A stretch of DNA of 64,000 nt, from contig NZ_ATVD01000005.1 of assembly GCF_000420545.1 (NCBI RefSeq), forward strand, positions 62,001 through 126,000, given 5' to 3'. The stretch comes from Arenimonas oryziterrae DSM 21050 = YC6267. GTDB taxonomy: Bacteria > Pseudomonadota > Gammaproteobacteria > Xanthomonadales > Xanthomonadaceae. A model generated the notes under the pieces. The model made no database searches. It was not told the DNA's origin and saw nothing but the letters and a program-made list of their open reading frames with translations. Positions 45,022 through 54,194 of the stretch are shown here, piece by piece; position 1 is the first letter of the stretch, and the number at the start of each line of letters is the position of its first letter. The translations under genes were made by a program, and so were the position numbers.

Positions 45022-45773
45022 TCAGCGTCCGCCTTCCTTGCATAGATCATCGCGCCCTGGAAACCGAACGCGTCGTAGAGATCCAGGTGCACGGCGGGAA
45101 TGCCGGCCGCCTTGAACACGTCGATCAGGGCGTCGAGGTCGTAACAGTGCAGCTGCATCGTCGGCTCGCGCAGCGGTCGGCCGCTGACCAGGTTGCGCAG
45201 GGTATTGAGAAAGGGAAAGCGATAGCGCAGCTTGACCAGGGCGCGCACCAGCTTCGGCGCGTCGCAGCGATAGAAGAACTGCAAGGCCACGACGCCGCCG
45301 GGCGCGAGATGGCCCAGCAGTTGCGCCACCAGTTTCAGCCCGCGCTCCGGCGCGATGTGCTGGAACACGATGACCGAATGCATGAAATCGTAGTCGCCCG
45401 TCAACCGCGACAGCGTGTCGTCGGACTTCACCCAGCGGGCATTGGTGATGCCCTGCGCGGCGCAGTTGGCCTGCGCTTCGGCCAGCATCGAATCGGCAAC
45501 GTCGATGCCGGTGACTTCCGCGCAGCGCCTGGCCAGAGGAATGACCAGCCGACCGACGCCGCAGCCGAAATCGATGCTGCGCGCGGGCTTGAAATCGCTG
45601 TCGAGGTGTCGGCGAATCTTGGCGAAGACCGCCTCCACGTGTTCGTCGCCCGAACGGAAGAATTCGGCGCGATTTTCTTCCGTCAGATTCGACTTGCGGA
45701 AGCTCTGGGAACTGAGGACGCCAAAATACGGATCCTGTTCGCCCCATGCCTGCCAATCCTTGTCGGTGCCCAC
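45018..45773 (-). CDS. Class I SAM-dependent methyltransferase
   Basis: 251 aa if the GTG at 45773 is used, chosen because AGGAG lies 10 bases before it; an ATG-started frame extends to 45833 with an Arg-rich, unconvincing N-terminus. Motifs: ARSIDFGCGVGRLVIPLARR (motif I), VTGIDVADSMLAEAQ and MHSVIVFQHIAPERGLKLVA. Substrate unknown; the setting suggests a sugar or glycan-terminal methyl group. Lies between wecB (75-base gap) and the GT2 gene (4-base overlap). Confidence 0.8.
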   Translation of the reverse strand: MGTDKDWQAWGEQDPYFGVLSSQSFRKSNLTEENRAEFFRSGDEHVEAVFAKIRRHLDSDFKPARSIDFGCGVGRLVIPLARRCAEVTGIDVADSMLAEAQANCAAQGITNARWVKSDDTLSRLTGDYDFMHSVIVFQHIAPERGLKLVAQLLGHLAPGGVVALQFFYRCDAPKLVRALVKLRYRFPFLNTLRNLVSGRPLREPTMQLHCYDLDALIDVFKAAGIPAVHLDLYDAFGFQGAMIYARKADAE

Positions 45774-45848
45774 GTCGTCCGTTCTCCTGCGAGGCGCTGC
45801 GCGCATCATCCGGCATTCGCGACGGCGAGGCAAAACCGCAGGGCGAAT

Positions 45849-46976
45849 TCAGGACGGGAGATCGGCGTCGGGAAACAGCAGGGCCCGCACCGCCGCGACG
45901 ATCCGGCCGGCCGCGTGCCCGTCGCCATACGGCGAAACACCGCGCGCCATGTCGGCATAGGCCTGCGGATCGTCGAGCAGCCGCCCCGCGGCGGCCACGA
46001 TCAGGGCGCGATCGTGACCGACCAGGCGCACTACGCCGGCGTCCACCGCTTCCGGACGCTCAGTCTGCTCGCGCAGCACCAAGACCGGCTTGCCCAAGGC
46101 GGGCGCTTCTTCCTGCACGCCGCCCGAATCGGTGAGGATCAAATGGCAGCGCTGCATCGCCGCGACGAAATGCCGGTAGTCGAGCGCGTCGACGAGCACG
46201 ATGCGCTCGACGTCCGCCAGGCGCTCCCGCACCCGACCGCCCGAATTCGGATTCGGATGCACCGGGAACAGCACTTCGATATCCGGATGCCCTTGCACGA
46301 GCTCGCGCAAAGCGGCACAGATTTCTTCCAGCGGCGCACCGAAACTCTCGCGGCGATGCGCCGTCACCAGCACCGTGCGCAAGCCGGGCGTCAGCGGCAA
46401 GACCACGTCTTCGCTTCGTGCCACCTGGTAGTGCAGCGCATCGATGACGGTGTTGCCGGTGAGATGGATGGTCTGTTCTGCCACGCCTTCGGCCAACAGA
46501 TGCCGGCGCGCCGCCTCGGTCGGCGCGAAATGCAGCGTGGCTAGGTACGAGGCGAATACCCGGTTCATTTCTTCCGGGAACGGCAGACGCCGCTGATGCG
46601 TGCGTAGTCCCGCCTCGACATGACCGAAGGGAATGTCGCGATAGAAACAGCACAGCCCGGTCGCGAACACCGTGGTCGTGTCGCCCTGCGCGAATACGAA
46701 ATCCGGCGCTTCGTCTGCGAGCACCTGGTCCAGGCGCGCAATCAGGCGCGAGGTGAGGCCGGCCAGGGTCTGGTTTTCCTGCATGAGGTCCAGATCGAGG
46801 TCGGGCACGATGCCGAAATCGGCCAGGGCCTGGTCGAGCAGGCCGCGATGCTGCGCTGTGGCGATGACGCGCACCTGCGCCCAGTTGCTGCCCTGCAGGG
46901 CGAGGATGACCGGCGCCATCTTGATGACTTCGGGTCGGGTACCGACCACGCAGAGGATTCGAGCCTTGTTCGCCAT
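45849..46976 (-). CDS. wecB: UDP-N-acetylglucosamine 2-epimerase (non-hydrolysing)
   Basis: Interconverts UDP-GlcNAc and UDP-ManNAc. 375 aa, usual length. N-terminus ILCVVGTRPEVIKMAPVILA, VFAQGDTTTVFATGLCCFY, GHVEAGLRTHQRRLPFPEEM, VLVTAHRRESFG and LTDSGGVQEEAPALGKPVLV are all diagnostic. No wecC (ManNAc dehydrogenase) is seen nearby, so the glycan could contain ManNAc itself or another derivative made elsewhere. Confidence 0.95.
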   Translation of the reverse strand: MANKARILCVVGTRPEVIKMAPVILALQGSNWAQVRVIATAQHRGLLDQALADFGIVPDLDLDLMQENQTLAGLTSRLIARLDQVLADEAPDFVFAQGDTTTVFATGLCCFYRDIPFGHVEAGLRTHQRRLPFPEEMNRVFASYLATLHFAPTEAARRHLLAEGVAEQTIHLTGNTVIDALHYQVARSEDVVLPLTPGLRTVLVTAHRRESFGAPLEEICAALRELVQGHPDIEVLFPVHPNPNSGGRVRERLADVERIVLVDALDYRHFVAAMQRCHLILTDSGGVQEEAPALGKPVLVLREQTERPEAVDAGVVRLVGHDRALIVAAAGRLLDDPQAYADMARGVSPYGDGHAAGRIVAAVRALLFPDADLPS

Positions 46977-46991
46977 GGGTTGCCGGTCTGC

Positions 46992-48131
46992 CTAGGAGGA
47001 TCGTGCACGCGCGTCGGGCGCGGGCGGTGTGGAAAGAAAGGCCAGGGCCTGCTGCGCAATCGTCGTCCAGGTCATGTCTTCGGGCACCGAAGGAACGAGA
47101 CGATGCTGCAACTGGTGGGAAATCGCGCGTGCCAGATCATCGCTGTCGCCGGCGGTGCTGACGCCCTCGCCCAGCTCATCGGCTTGGCGCGGGAAATTAC
47201 CGACGAAATTGGGCGTGCGGGTACTCACGATTGGCCGCCGGCACATCAGGTATTCGGCGATCTTGCACGAAGCGCCCATGTCCATGAACGGCGAACTGCG
47301 ATACGGCAGGGCCAGCACATCGCAGGCATTGAGGTAGGCCGGCATGTCGGCATGCGCGACCAGGCCGCGATAGTCGATCCATTCCCGGGTCAGCGGCGTG
47401 GCGGGGTCCTGACGTCCGCAGACGAGCAGACGGATCGGCTCGCCGGCCTCGCGCAGTCGCGCCACGGCTGCGATCAGATCGTTCACGCCGCGATCGGCTT
47501 CCATGCTGCCGAAATAGCCAATGATCTTCGCGTCCTGAGGCAAGCCCAGACGCGCACGGCAATCGGCCATCGGCAAAGGACGGAACACGTTTTCATCGAC
47601 GCCATTGGCTACGACCAGATCATGCGCTTCGCTCTGCGCGGTGCGATAGAACGTCGCCAGCGGCGTCGACGGATACAGTCGCCAGTCGGCATGCCGGCGC
47701 AGGAATCCGAACAGGTCCCAGCCCAGCGGTCGCACGTAGCCGGCGAACTCGTCGTACTTGTCATAGACATCGAACACGAAACGCGCACCCGACAGGCGGG
47801 CGAGCAGCCAGCCGAGCCCGCCGATGTAGCAATCACCACTGGCGACCACGACCGCGGGCCGGAAGCGCAGCGCCCGCGCGGCGCGCACGAACAGGCCCAG
47901 GCTCAGCGGCGGACACGAACTCACGGCCAGATCCCCGTCCGTGGCCTCGACGATCTCGCGACCGTGGTAGTCGATCAGCCACAGCCGCACCTCGTGGCCG
48001 GCGCGCGCCCACTGCGCGGGCAGACGATAGATTCGGCCGAAGCGTTCGGTCCACGCATCCTTGTTCGTGTAGTGGCGCTTGCCCAGGAACAGGATCTTCT
48101 GCCGCGGCGCGGACGAATCGACGCCGCTCAT
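46992..48131 (-). CDS. GT4-type glycosyltransferase
   Basis: GT-B fold enzyme. 379 aa. N-terminal half begins KILFLGKRHYTNKDAWTERF; the C-terminal donor domain has AKIIGYFGSMEADRGVNDLI (glycogen-phosphorylase-like motif) and DMGASCKIAEYLMCRRPIV, where the usual E-x7-E segment lies. Acceptor and donor not predictable. Overlaps the next GT4 gene upstream by 4 bases and precedes wecB by 15. Confidence 0.85.
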   Translation of the reverse strand: MSGVDSSAPRQKILFLGKRHYTNKDAWTERFGRIYRLPAQWARAGHEVRLWLIDYHGREIVEATDGDLAVSSCPPLSLGLFVRAARALRFRPAVVVASGDCYIGGLGWLLARLSGARFVFDVYDKYDEFAGYVRPLGWDLFGFLRRHADWRLYPSTPLATFYRTAQSEAHDLVVANGVDENVFRPLPMADCRARLGLPQDAKIIGYFGSMEADRGVNDLIAAVARLREAGEPIRLLVCGRQDPATPLTREWIDYRGLVAHADMPAYLNACDVLALPYRSSPFMDMGASCKIAEYLMCRRPIVSTRTPNFVGNFPRQADELGEGVSTAGDSDDLARAISHQLQHRLVPSVPEDMTWTTIAQQALAFLSTPPAPDARARSS

Positions 48132-49318
48132 GCGCGGGTCTCCGTCAACGTCGAGAGGATGGCCGCGTAACGCTCGCTTGCTGCCGCCCAGCCGAATGCT
48201 TGCGAGGCCCGACTCGCCAAGGCCTGCGCCCGACGCGTGGCTTCTTCGGGCGCCGACAGGGTCGCGATAAGCGCCGTCGCGAGGGCGGCGACATCGTCGG
48301 CGGCAACGACTCGCCCGTCGTCACCGATGAACGAGGCCAACGGCGTCCAGGGCGTAGTGACGATCGGACAGGCGCAACCCATGGCTTCCACCAGCACCAG
48401 ACCGAAGCCTTCGGCGCGATCGAAGGGAGCCGCGAGCACGGCGACGCGCCGATAGTGTTCAGGCAAGACCTCTTGCGGGCAGGGGCCGAGGAAGCGGACG
48501 TGTGCCGCGAGTCCCAGCGCCTCAACCTGTTGTTCCAGACCGGCGCGCAAAGGACCGTCGCCGATGAGGTCGAGTCGGGCCTCGGGGATCGCGGCCCGGA
48601 TCGCCGGCAGGGCGCGGACCAGGGACCCCAGCCCTTTGCCTTCGACCAGACGTCCGACGAAGAGAATCCTCGCGGGGTCGCGTACGCTATCGACGGACGG
48701 AACGAAACGCGATTGCAGATCCACCCCCATGGGCGCCACTTGCACGGCGGCTGCGGACAGTCCGGCCTCGAGCAGCGATTGGCGCATCGCGTCGCTCACG
48801 ACCGTGACCTGGGCGGCACCGGCGAACACCCAACGGCGCAGGCGCGCGGCGAAACCGCCGGTCAGGCGATACAGATCCGAGCCATGCAGCGTCACCAGCA
48901 ATGGCGGCCGGACGCGAAACGGCAGCAGCGCCAACCGGGCCAGCAAGCCCTGCGGCAACACCCAATGCGCATGCACGGAGGCCGGTCGCCAGCGCCACAG
49001 GCTCGCGGTCACCGCGCACCACTGCGCCAGCACGAAACCGGGCAACAGCAGGGTGCGCAGTGGATGCATGCGCAGGTTCTGCAGGATGCCGCCGTCGTAG
49101 GCGAGCATTTCCAGGGCGGCGGGTGCATAGCGAAAACGACGGATTTCGACGCCGTCCATGTGCTCGTACGTCGCGGCGCCAGGCGCATGCGGTGCCAGCA
49201 CGCGCACCTCGAACCGTTCGGCGAGACGCCGGGCGAGTTCGTGCACGAAGGCCGGCCCGGGGTCACCGGGCCAACGCGGATAGGTCGATGTGGTGACCAG
49301 CAGCCGGGGTTTGGCCAC
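48128..49318 (-). CDS. GT4-type glycosyltransferase
   Basis: 396 aa GT-B enzyme. N-terminal LLVTTSTYPRWPGDPGPAFV, LLVTLHGSDLYRLTGGFAA (acceptor side) and C-terminal ILFVGRLVEGKGLGSLVRAL plus FDRAEGFGLVLVEAMGCACP (E-x7-E motif). Likely adds one sugar to a lipid-linked unit on the cytosolic face. Seven bases downstream of the DPM1-like GT2 gene. Confidence 0.9.
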   Translation of the reverse strand: MAKPRLLVTTSTYPRWPGDPGPAFVHELARRLAERFEVRVLAPHAPGAATYEHMDGVEIRRFRYAPAALEMLAYDGGILQNLRMHPLRTLLLPGFVLAQWCAVTASLWRWRPASVHAHWVLPQGLLARLALLPFRVRPPLLVTLHGSDLYRLTGGFAARLRRWVFAGAAQVTVVSDAMRQSLLEAGLSAAAVQVAPMGVDLQSRFVPSVDSVRDPARILFVGRLVEGKGLGSLVRALPAIRAAIPEARLDLIGDGPLRAGLEQQVEALGLAAHVRFLGPCPQEVLPEHYRRVAVLAAPFDRAEGFGLVLVEAMGCACPIVTTPWTPLASFIGDDGRVVAADDVAALATALIATLSAPEEATRRAQALASRASQAFGWAAASERYAAILSTLTETRA

Positions 49319-49325
49319 GGCCGAC

Positions 49326-50207
49326 TCAGTCGCTCTTCGGGCCAGCCTGCTCAGGCGCCCGCGCGGCCAGATAGGTCAGGCCGGTGATCTGTTCGGAGAT
49401 GAGCCCGATGAGGAACACGATCACCGCTGCGCTCAGCAACAGCGCGCTCATGTTGGTGAAGCGACCGGCGGTGATGTAGGTGTAGGCGTAGTTGCCCAAG
49501 CCGAGCAGGGCGAACATCAACGAAGTCGGCAGGAACAGCTTCAAGGGCGAGTACAGCGTGGCGATCTTGAAGATGATCAGCAGAAAACGCAGGCCATCGC
49601 GCAAGGGACGGATATGGCTCTTGCCCAGGCGCTTGGCAACCGGAATCGGGTGATAGGCCACGCCATAGGCGCTACGGAAGAACGCCATCGTGATCGTCGT
49701 CGGATAGGAGAATCCGTTCGGCAGCAGATGCAGGAATTCCTTGAACTTGTCGGCACGCACGACCCGGAAGCCCGAGGTCAGGTCGGCGACCTGGAAGCCG
49801 GTCATCAGGCTGGCGATGCGGTTGTACAGTCCGTTCGCCAGGCCGCGGCCCACGCTGGCCTGACCGTCCCAGCCGCGGGCGCCGACGACCATGTCGTAGC
49901 CTTCCTCGAGGCGGGTGATCAGGGCCGGGATCAGGGCGGCATCATGTTGGCCGTCGGCGTCCATGAACATCAGGACGTCGCCGGACGCGGCGCGCGCGCC
50001 ACGCTTGATGGCGGCGCCGTTTCCCATCGAATACGGCGAGCTGAGCACGGTCGCACCATGTTCGCGGGCCACGGTCGCGGTTTCGTCGGTGGACCCGTCG
50101 TCGACTACGATCAACTCGGCATCGGGCAGCAGCGCGCGGATCCCCGGGAGTGTCCGGCGCAGGCCCTCGGCCTCGTTTTTCGCTGGCAGAATCAATGATA
50201 TGCGCAT
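49326..50207 (-). CDS. Membrane-anchored family 2 glycosyltransferase (DPM1-like)
   Basis: 293 aa. GT-A domain: ISLILPAKNEAEGLRRTLPG, LIVVDDGSTDETATVAREHG and metal site DVLMFMDADGQHDAALIPAL. Two hydrophobic helices at the C-terminus (about 225-250 and 258-280), as in polyprenyl-phosphate glycosyltransferases. It may load a sugar on undecaprenyl phosphate for use outside the membrane, which would suit a GT-C enzyme such as the one at 32253; this pairing is inference. First gene of the leftward arm, divergent from pilB. Confidence 0.88.
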   Translation of the reverse strand: MRISLILPAKNEAEGLRRTLPGIRALLPDAELIVVDDGSTDETATVAREHGATVLSSPYSMGNGAAIKRGARAASGDVLMFMDADGQHDAALIPALITRLEEGYDMVVGARGWDGQASVGRGLANGLYNRIASLMTGFQVADLTSGFRVVRADKFKEFLHLLPNGFSYPTTITMAFFRSAYGVAYHPIPVAKRLGKSHIRPLRDGLRFLLIIFKIATLYSPLKLFLPTSLMFALLGLGNYAYTYITAGRFTNMSALLLSAAVIVFLIGLISEQITGLTYLAARAPEQAGPKSD

Positions 50208-50346
50208 GGTCCCTCAGCCCCCTCGGCAAGCCACAGGGTATCCTGAACAGGGGGCGGGAGCCACGCCGGGCGGGGGTCGCCGGGTGGTGCTACGCCAGAT
50301 TAGAAAATTGCGGTAAAGTCCGGGTGCTACTGGGGAAAAGTCCGCC

Positions 50347-52068
50347 ATGAATGTTGCCACCGCAAACCTTGCAGGCATCACCGGCATCACCCGCCGGCTG
50401 GTGCTGGACGGCGCCCTGAGCGAGGCCGACGCCCGCAAGGCTCTCGACGAAGCCACCAAATCCAAGAAGCAGGCGCACGCCTACCTGCTTGAGCAACGCC
50501 TGGTCACCTCGGCGCAGATCGCTGCGGCCAATTCGGTCGAATTCGGCATGCCGCTGTTCGACCCCTCGGCCATGGACATGCGCTTCTCCGCGTCCAAGGT
50601 CGTCAGCGAGGAACTGGTGCACAAGCACCAGGCCCTGCCCCTGTTCAAGCGTGGCAGCCGCCTGTACGTGGGCATCGCCGACCCGACCAATACCCGGGCG
50701 CTGGACGAGATCAAGTTCGCAGCCAACCTCACGGTCGAACCGATCCTGGTCGACGAAGAGCGCCTGCGCAAAGCCATCGACGCGGCGCTGAACTCCAGCG
50801 ACACGATGGATTCGGGCATGGACGACGACGAGGGGCTGGAGAACCTCGAATCGACCGGCGGCGAAGACGAACCCGACAACGCGATGGACACCAAGGGTGG
50901 CGACGACACCCCGGTGGTGCGTTTCGTCAACAAGGTGCTGCTCGACGCGATCAAGCGCGGCGCTTCGGACATCCACTTCGAACCCTACGAAAACGACTTC
51001 CGCGTCCGCCTGCGCATGGACGGCATCCTGCGCGGCGTCGCCAAGGCACCGGTCAAGCTGCATCCGCGCATTTCCGCGCGCCTGAAGGTCATGGCGCAGC
51101 TCGACATCGCCGAGCGCCGCGTGCCGCAGGACGGACGCATCAAGCTCAACATCTCCAAAACCAAGCAGATGGACTTCCGCGTCAGCACCTGTCCGACGCT
51201 GTTCGGCGAGAAGATCGTGCTGCGTCTGCTCGACGGCTCGGCCGCGAAACTGGGCATCGACAAGCTCGGTTACGAGGACGACCAGAAACAGCTGTACATG
51301 GACGCGCTCGCCAAGCCCTACGGCATGATCCTGGTGACGGGACCGACCGGCTCGGGCAAGACGGTGTCGCTGTACACGGGTCTGAACATCCTCAATACCG
51401 AAGAGCGCAACATTTCCACGGCCGAAGATCCGGTGGAAATCCGCGTGCCCGGCATCAACCAGGTGCAGATGAGCCAGAAGAAGGGCATGACCTTCGCGGT
51501 CGCCCTGCGCTCCTTCCTGCGTCAGGACCCGGACGTGATCATGGTCGGCGAAATCCGCGACCTCGAGACGGCGGAAATCGCCGTCAAGGCCGCGCAGACC
51601 GGCCACATGGTGCTCTCCACGCTGCACACCAACGATGCGCCGCAGACGATCTCGCGTCTGATGAACATGGGCATCGCGCCCTACAACATCACCAGCTCGG
51701 TCACCCTGGTCATCGCCCAGCGCCTCGCGCGCCGGCTGCACGATGCCTGCAAGAAGGAAACCCATCTGCCCGACGCCGCCCTGCGCGCGGAAGGCTACCG
51801 GGACGACGAAATCAAGGCCGGCATCACCCTGTACGAACCCGGGGGTTGCTCGGATTGCAACGAAGGCTACAAGGGCCGAACCGGTATCTACCAGGTCATG
51901 CCCATGTCCGAAGAAATCCAGAAGATCATCCTGGAGGGCGGCAACTCGATGCAGATTGCCGAAGCCGCATTGAGGTCGGGAGTGCGGGATCTCCGCCTCT
52001 CCGCCCTGCTCAAGGCCAAGAACGGCGTCACCAGCTTGGCCGAAATCAACCGCGTCACCAAGGACTAA
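50347..52068 (+). CDS. pilB: PilB, type IV pilus extension ATPase
   Basis: Hexameric ATPase that powers pilus assembly. 573 aa. N-terminal MshEN-type domain (LVLDGALSEADARKALDEAT), an acidic linker (about 155-180), Walker A LVTGPTGSGKTVSLYTGLN, Walker B/Asp box FLRQDPDVIMVGEIRDLETA, His box VLSTLHTNDAP and a tetra-Cys zinc segment (HDACKKETHL, GGCSDCNEGYKGRTGIYQVM). The divergent gap (50208-50346) holds no clear promoter. Starts the pilB-pilC-pilD-coaE run. Confidence 0.97.
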   Translation: MNVATANLAGITGITRRLVLDGALSEADARKALDEATKSKKQAHAYLLEQRLVTSAQIAAANSVEFGMPLFDPSAMDMRFSASKVVSEELVHKHQALPLFKRGSRLYVGIADPTNTRALDEIKFAANLTVEPILVDEERLRKAIDAALNSSDTMDSGMDDDEGLENLESTGGEDEPDNAMDTKGGDDTPVVRFVNKVLLDAIKRGASDIHFEPYENDFRVRLRMDGILRGVAKAPVKLHPRISARLKVMAQLDIAERRVPQDGRIKLNISKTKQMDFRVSTCPTLFGEKIVLRLLDGSAAKLGIDKLGYEDDQKQLYMDALAKPYGMILVTGPTGSGKTVSLYTGLNILNTEERNISTAEDPVEIRVPGINQVQMSQKKGMTFAVALRSFLRQDPDVIMVGEIRDLETAEIAVKAAQTGHMVLSTLHTNDAPQTISRLMNMGIAPYNITSSVTLVIAQRLARRLHDACKKETHLPDAALRAEGYRDDEIKAGITLYEPGGCSDCNEGYKGRTGIYQVMPMSEEIQKIILEGGNSMQIAEAALRSGVRDLRLSALLKAKNGVTSLAEINRVTKD

Positions 52069-52071
52069 GCC

Positions 52072-53319
52072 ATGGCAACCACGAAAGCCGCCGCCGCGAC
52101 CGCCCCCCGCGCCAACCCGTTCGAGGTCTTCGTCTGGGAGGGAACCGACAAACGCGGCGTCAAGCTCAAAGGTGAATCGCAATCCAAGAGCGCCAATCTG
52201 GTGCGCGCGGAACTGCGCAAACAGGGCATCAACCCGACCATCGTCAAGCCCAAGCCCAAGCCCCTGTTCGGCAAGGCCGGCAAGCGCATCAGCGCGCTCG
52301 ACATCGCGGTGTTCAGCCGTCAGATCGCCACGATGCTGCAGTCGGGCGTACCGATGGTGCAGAGCTTCGAAATCCTCTCGGGCGGCCAGAAGAATCCGCG
52401 CATGAAGGACATGCTCGAGGACATCCGCAACAGCATCTCCGGCGGCTCCAGCCTGTTCGAGTCGCTGGGCCGGCATCCGGTGCAGTTCGACGAGCTCTAT
52501 CGCAACCTGGTCCGCGCCGGTGAAGGCGCCGGTGTGCTCGACACCGTACTGGACACGCTGGCGACCTACAAGGAGCGCATCGAAGCGCTGAAGGGCAAGA
52601 TCAAGAAAGCGCTGTTCTATCCGATCGGCGTCATGGTGATCGCCATCTTGGTGTCGGCGATCCTGCTGATCTTCGTGATCCCGCAGTTCGAAGAGGTCTT
52701 CAAGAACTTCGGTGCGGAGCTGCCCGCCTTCACCATGATGTACGTACATGCTTCGCGCTTCATGGTGTCCTACTGGTGGCTGGTGCTCGCCATCGTCGCC
52801 GGCGCCGGTTTCGCCTTCTTCACGATCTTCCAGCGCTCGGAAAAAGTGCAGCACATGGTCGATCGCATCATGTTGAAGCTGCCGATCATCGGCCAGATCC
52901 TGCATCAGTCGGCGATCGCGCGCTTCGCACGCACGCTCGCGCTGACGTTCAAGGCCGGTGTGCCCCTGGTGGAGGCGCTCGAGATCACCGGCGGCGCCAC
53001 CGGCAGCATCGTCTACAACGAGGCGGTCAAACGCATCGGCAAGGACGTGGCCGTCGGCTACCAGCTCAACATGGCGATGAAGCAGGTCGACGTATTCCCG
53101 CACATGGTCACGCAGATGACCGCGATCGGCGAAGAATCCGGCGCGCTCGACACCATGCTGTTCAAGGTCGCGGAATTCTACGAACAGGAAGTCAACAACG
53201 CCGTCGACGCCCTCGCCAGCCTGTTGGAGCCCTTCATCATGGTGATCATCGGCGGCCTGGTCGGCTCGATGGTGCTCGCCATGTACCTGCCCATCTTCAA
53301 GCTCGCCGCGACGATCTGA
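52072..53319 (+). CDS. pilC: PilC, type IV pilus inner-membrane platform protein
   Basis: 415 aa, standard length. Two T2SF/GspF domains, each ending in membrane helices: first domain motif FSRQIATMLQSGVPMVQSFE with helix PIGVMVIAILVSAILLIFVI, second FARTLALTFKAGVPLVEALE with C-terminal helix FIMVIIGGLVGSMVLAMYLP. Begins 3 bases after pilB; pilD follows after 6 bases. Confidence 0.97.
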   Translation: MATTKAAAATAPRANPFEVFVWEGTDKRGVKLKGESQSKSANLVRAELRKQGINPTIVKPKPKPLFGKAGKRISALDIAVFSRQIATMLQSGVPMVQSFEILSGGQKNPRMKDMLEDIRNSISGGSSLFESLGRHPVQFDELYRNLVRAGEGAGVLDTVLDTLATYKERIEALKGKIKKALFYPIGVMVIAILVSAILLIFVIPQFEEVFKNFGAELPAFTMMYVHASRFMVSYWWLVLAIVAGAGFAFFTIFQRSEKVQHMVDRIMLKLPIIGQILHQSAIARFARTLALTFKAGVPLVEALEITGGATGSIVYNEAVKRIGKDVAVGYQLNMAMKQVDVFPHMVTQMTAIGEESGALDTMLFKVAEFYEQEVNNAVDALASLLEPFIMVIIGGLVGSMVLAMYLPIFKLAATI

Positions 53320-53325
53320 TCCCGG

Positions 53326-54192
53326 ATGTTTGAATTTCTGTTGTCGAACCCGAAGGCGGCCATCTTGGCCGCCTTCGCTTTGGGCCTGCTGATCGGCAGC
53401 TTCCTGAACGTGGTGATCCTGCGCCTGCCCAAGCGGCTCGAATGGCAGTGGAAGCACGACAGCCGCGAGTTGCTGGAACTGACCGAACCTTACGATCCGG
53501 CACCGCCAGGCATCGTCATCGAGTCCTCGCACTGCCCGCATTGCGCCCACAAGCTCGCCGCCTGGGAGAACATCCCGCTGCTGAGCTTCCTGGCACTGCG
53601 CGGTCGCTGTCGCGCCTGCAAGACGCCGATCAGCTGGCAGTACCCGGCCGTGGAACTCATCACCGGTCTGTTGTTCGCCGCCTGCGTCTGGCGCTTCGGC
53701 GTCGGCTGGCCGGCCGGGCTGGGTCTGGTGTTCAGTGCCCTGCTGGTCGTGCTCGCGGGCATCGACCTGCGCACGACCCTGCTGCCCGATCAGCTGACCT
53801 ATCCCCTGCTCTGGCTGGGCCTGCTGGCGAGCGTCGCCGGCATCTATGTCGATCCCACCGCCGCCCTGCTCGGCGCGGCGGCCGGCTACCTGAGTCTGTG
53901 GAGCGTGTATTGGCTGTTCAAGCTGATCACCGGCAAGGAAGGCATGGGCTATGGCGACTTCAAGTTGCTCGCCGCGCTCGGTGCCTGGTGCGGCATCAAG
54001 GCGGTGCTGCCGATCCTGCTGATGTCGTCGCTCGTGGGCGCGGTCATCGGTTCGGTCTGGCTGCTGATCAAAGGGCGCGATCGCGCGACGCCGATTCCGT
54101 TCGGTCCCTATCTGGCGATCGCCGGCTGGATCCATTTCATCCTTGCCACCGATCTGCTCGGCCTGTTCCTGAAATGGATCGCACCGCACTGA
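53326..54192 (+). CDS. pilD: PilD, prepilin peptidase and N-methyltransferase
   Basis: Cleaves and N-methylates pilins and pseudopilins. 288 aa, eight hydrophobic segments. N-terminal methylase part with GSFLNVVILRLPKRLEWQW and two zinc pairs (CPHC and CRAC). Aspartic peptidase residues in VLAGIDLRTTLLPDQLTYPL and KEGMGYGDFKLLAALGAWCG (GxGD motif). Codons 9-17 form a very stable hairpin (53351-53377). Processes both pilins of this window. Confidence 0.97.
   Translation: MFEFLLSNPKAAILAAFALGLLIGSFLNVVILRLPKRLEWQWKHDSRELLELTEPYDPAPPGIVIESSHCPHCAHKLAAWENIPLLSFLALRGRCRACKTPISWQYPAVELITGLLFAACVWRFGVGWPAGLGLVFSALLVVLAGIDLRTTLLPDQLTYPLLWLGLLASVAGIYVDPTAALLGAAAGYLSLWSVYWLFKLITGKEGMGYGDFKLLAALGAWCGIKAVLPILLMSSLVGAVIGSVWLLIKGRDRATPIPFGPYLAIAGWIHFILATDLLGLFLKWIAPH
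53351..53377 (+). other. 12-bp perfect hairpin inside the first codons of pilD
   Basis: CGAAGGCGGCCA pairs perfectly with TGGCCGCCTTCG across a 3-base loop (TCT), starting 25 bases into pilD. It encodes ordinary hydrophobic residues (K-A-A-I-L-A-A-F) of the first membrane helix. At this position it could slow or stall ribosomes or polymerase and set the ratio of PilD to PilC. A short T-run (CTTT) follows. Confidence 0.7.
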
Positions 54193-54194
54193 CG

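Noticed and set aside
45774-45833. Longer ATG start for the methyltransferase ending at 45018
   Set aside because: The extra 20 residues are Arg-rich with no family similarity, while a GTG at 45773 has an AGGAG site at good spacing.
50290-54189. 1299-codon open frame on the minus strand opposite pilB-pilC-pilD
   Set aside because: It mirrors three clear pilus genes, has no recognisable domain and is rich in His, Gln, Arg and Asp, as expected of a G+C-rich antisense frame.
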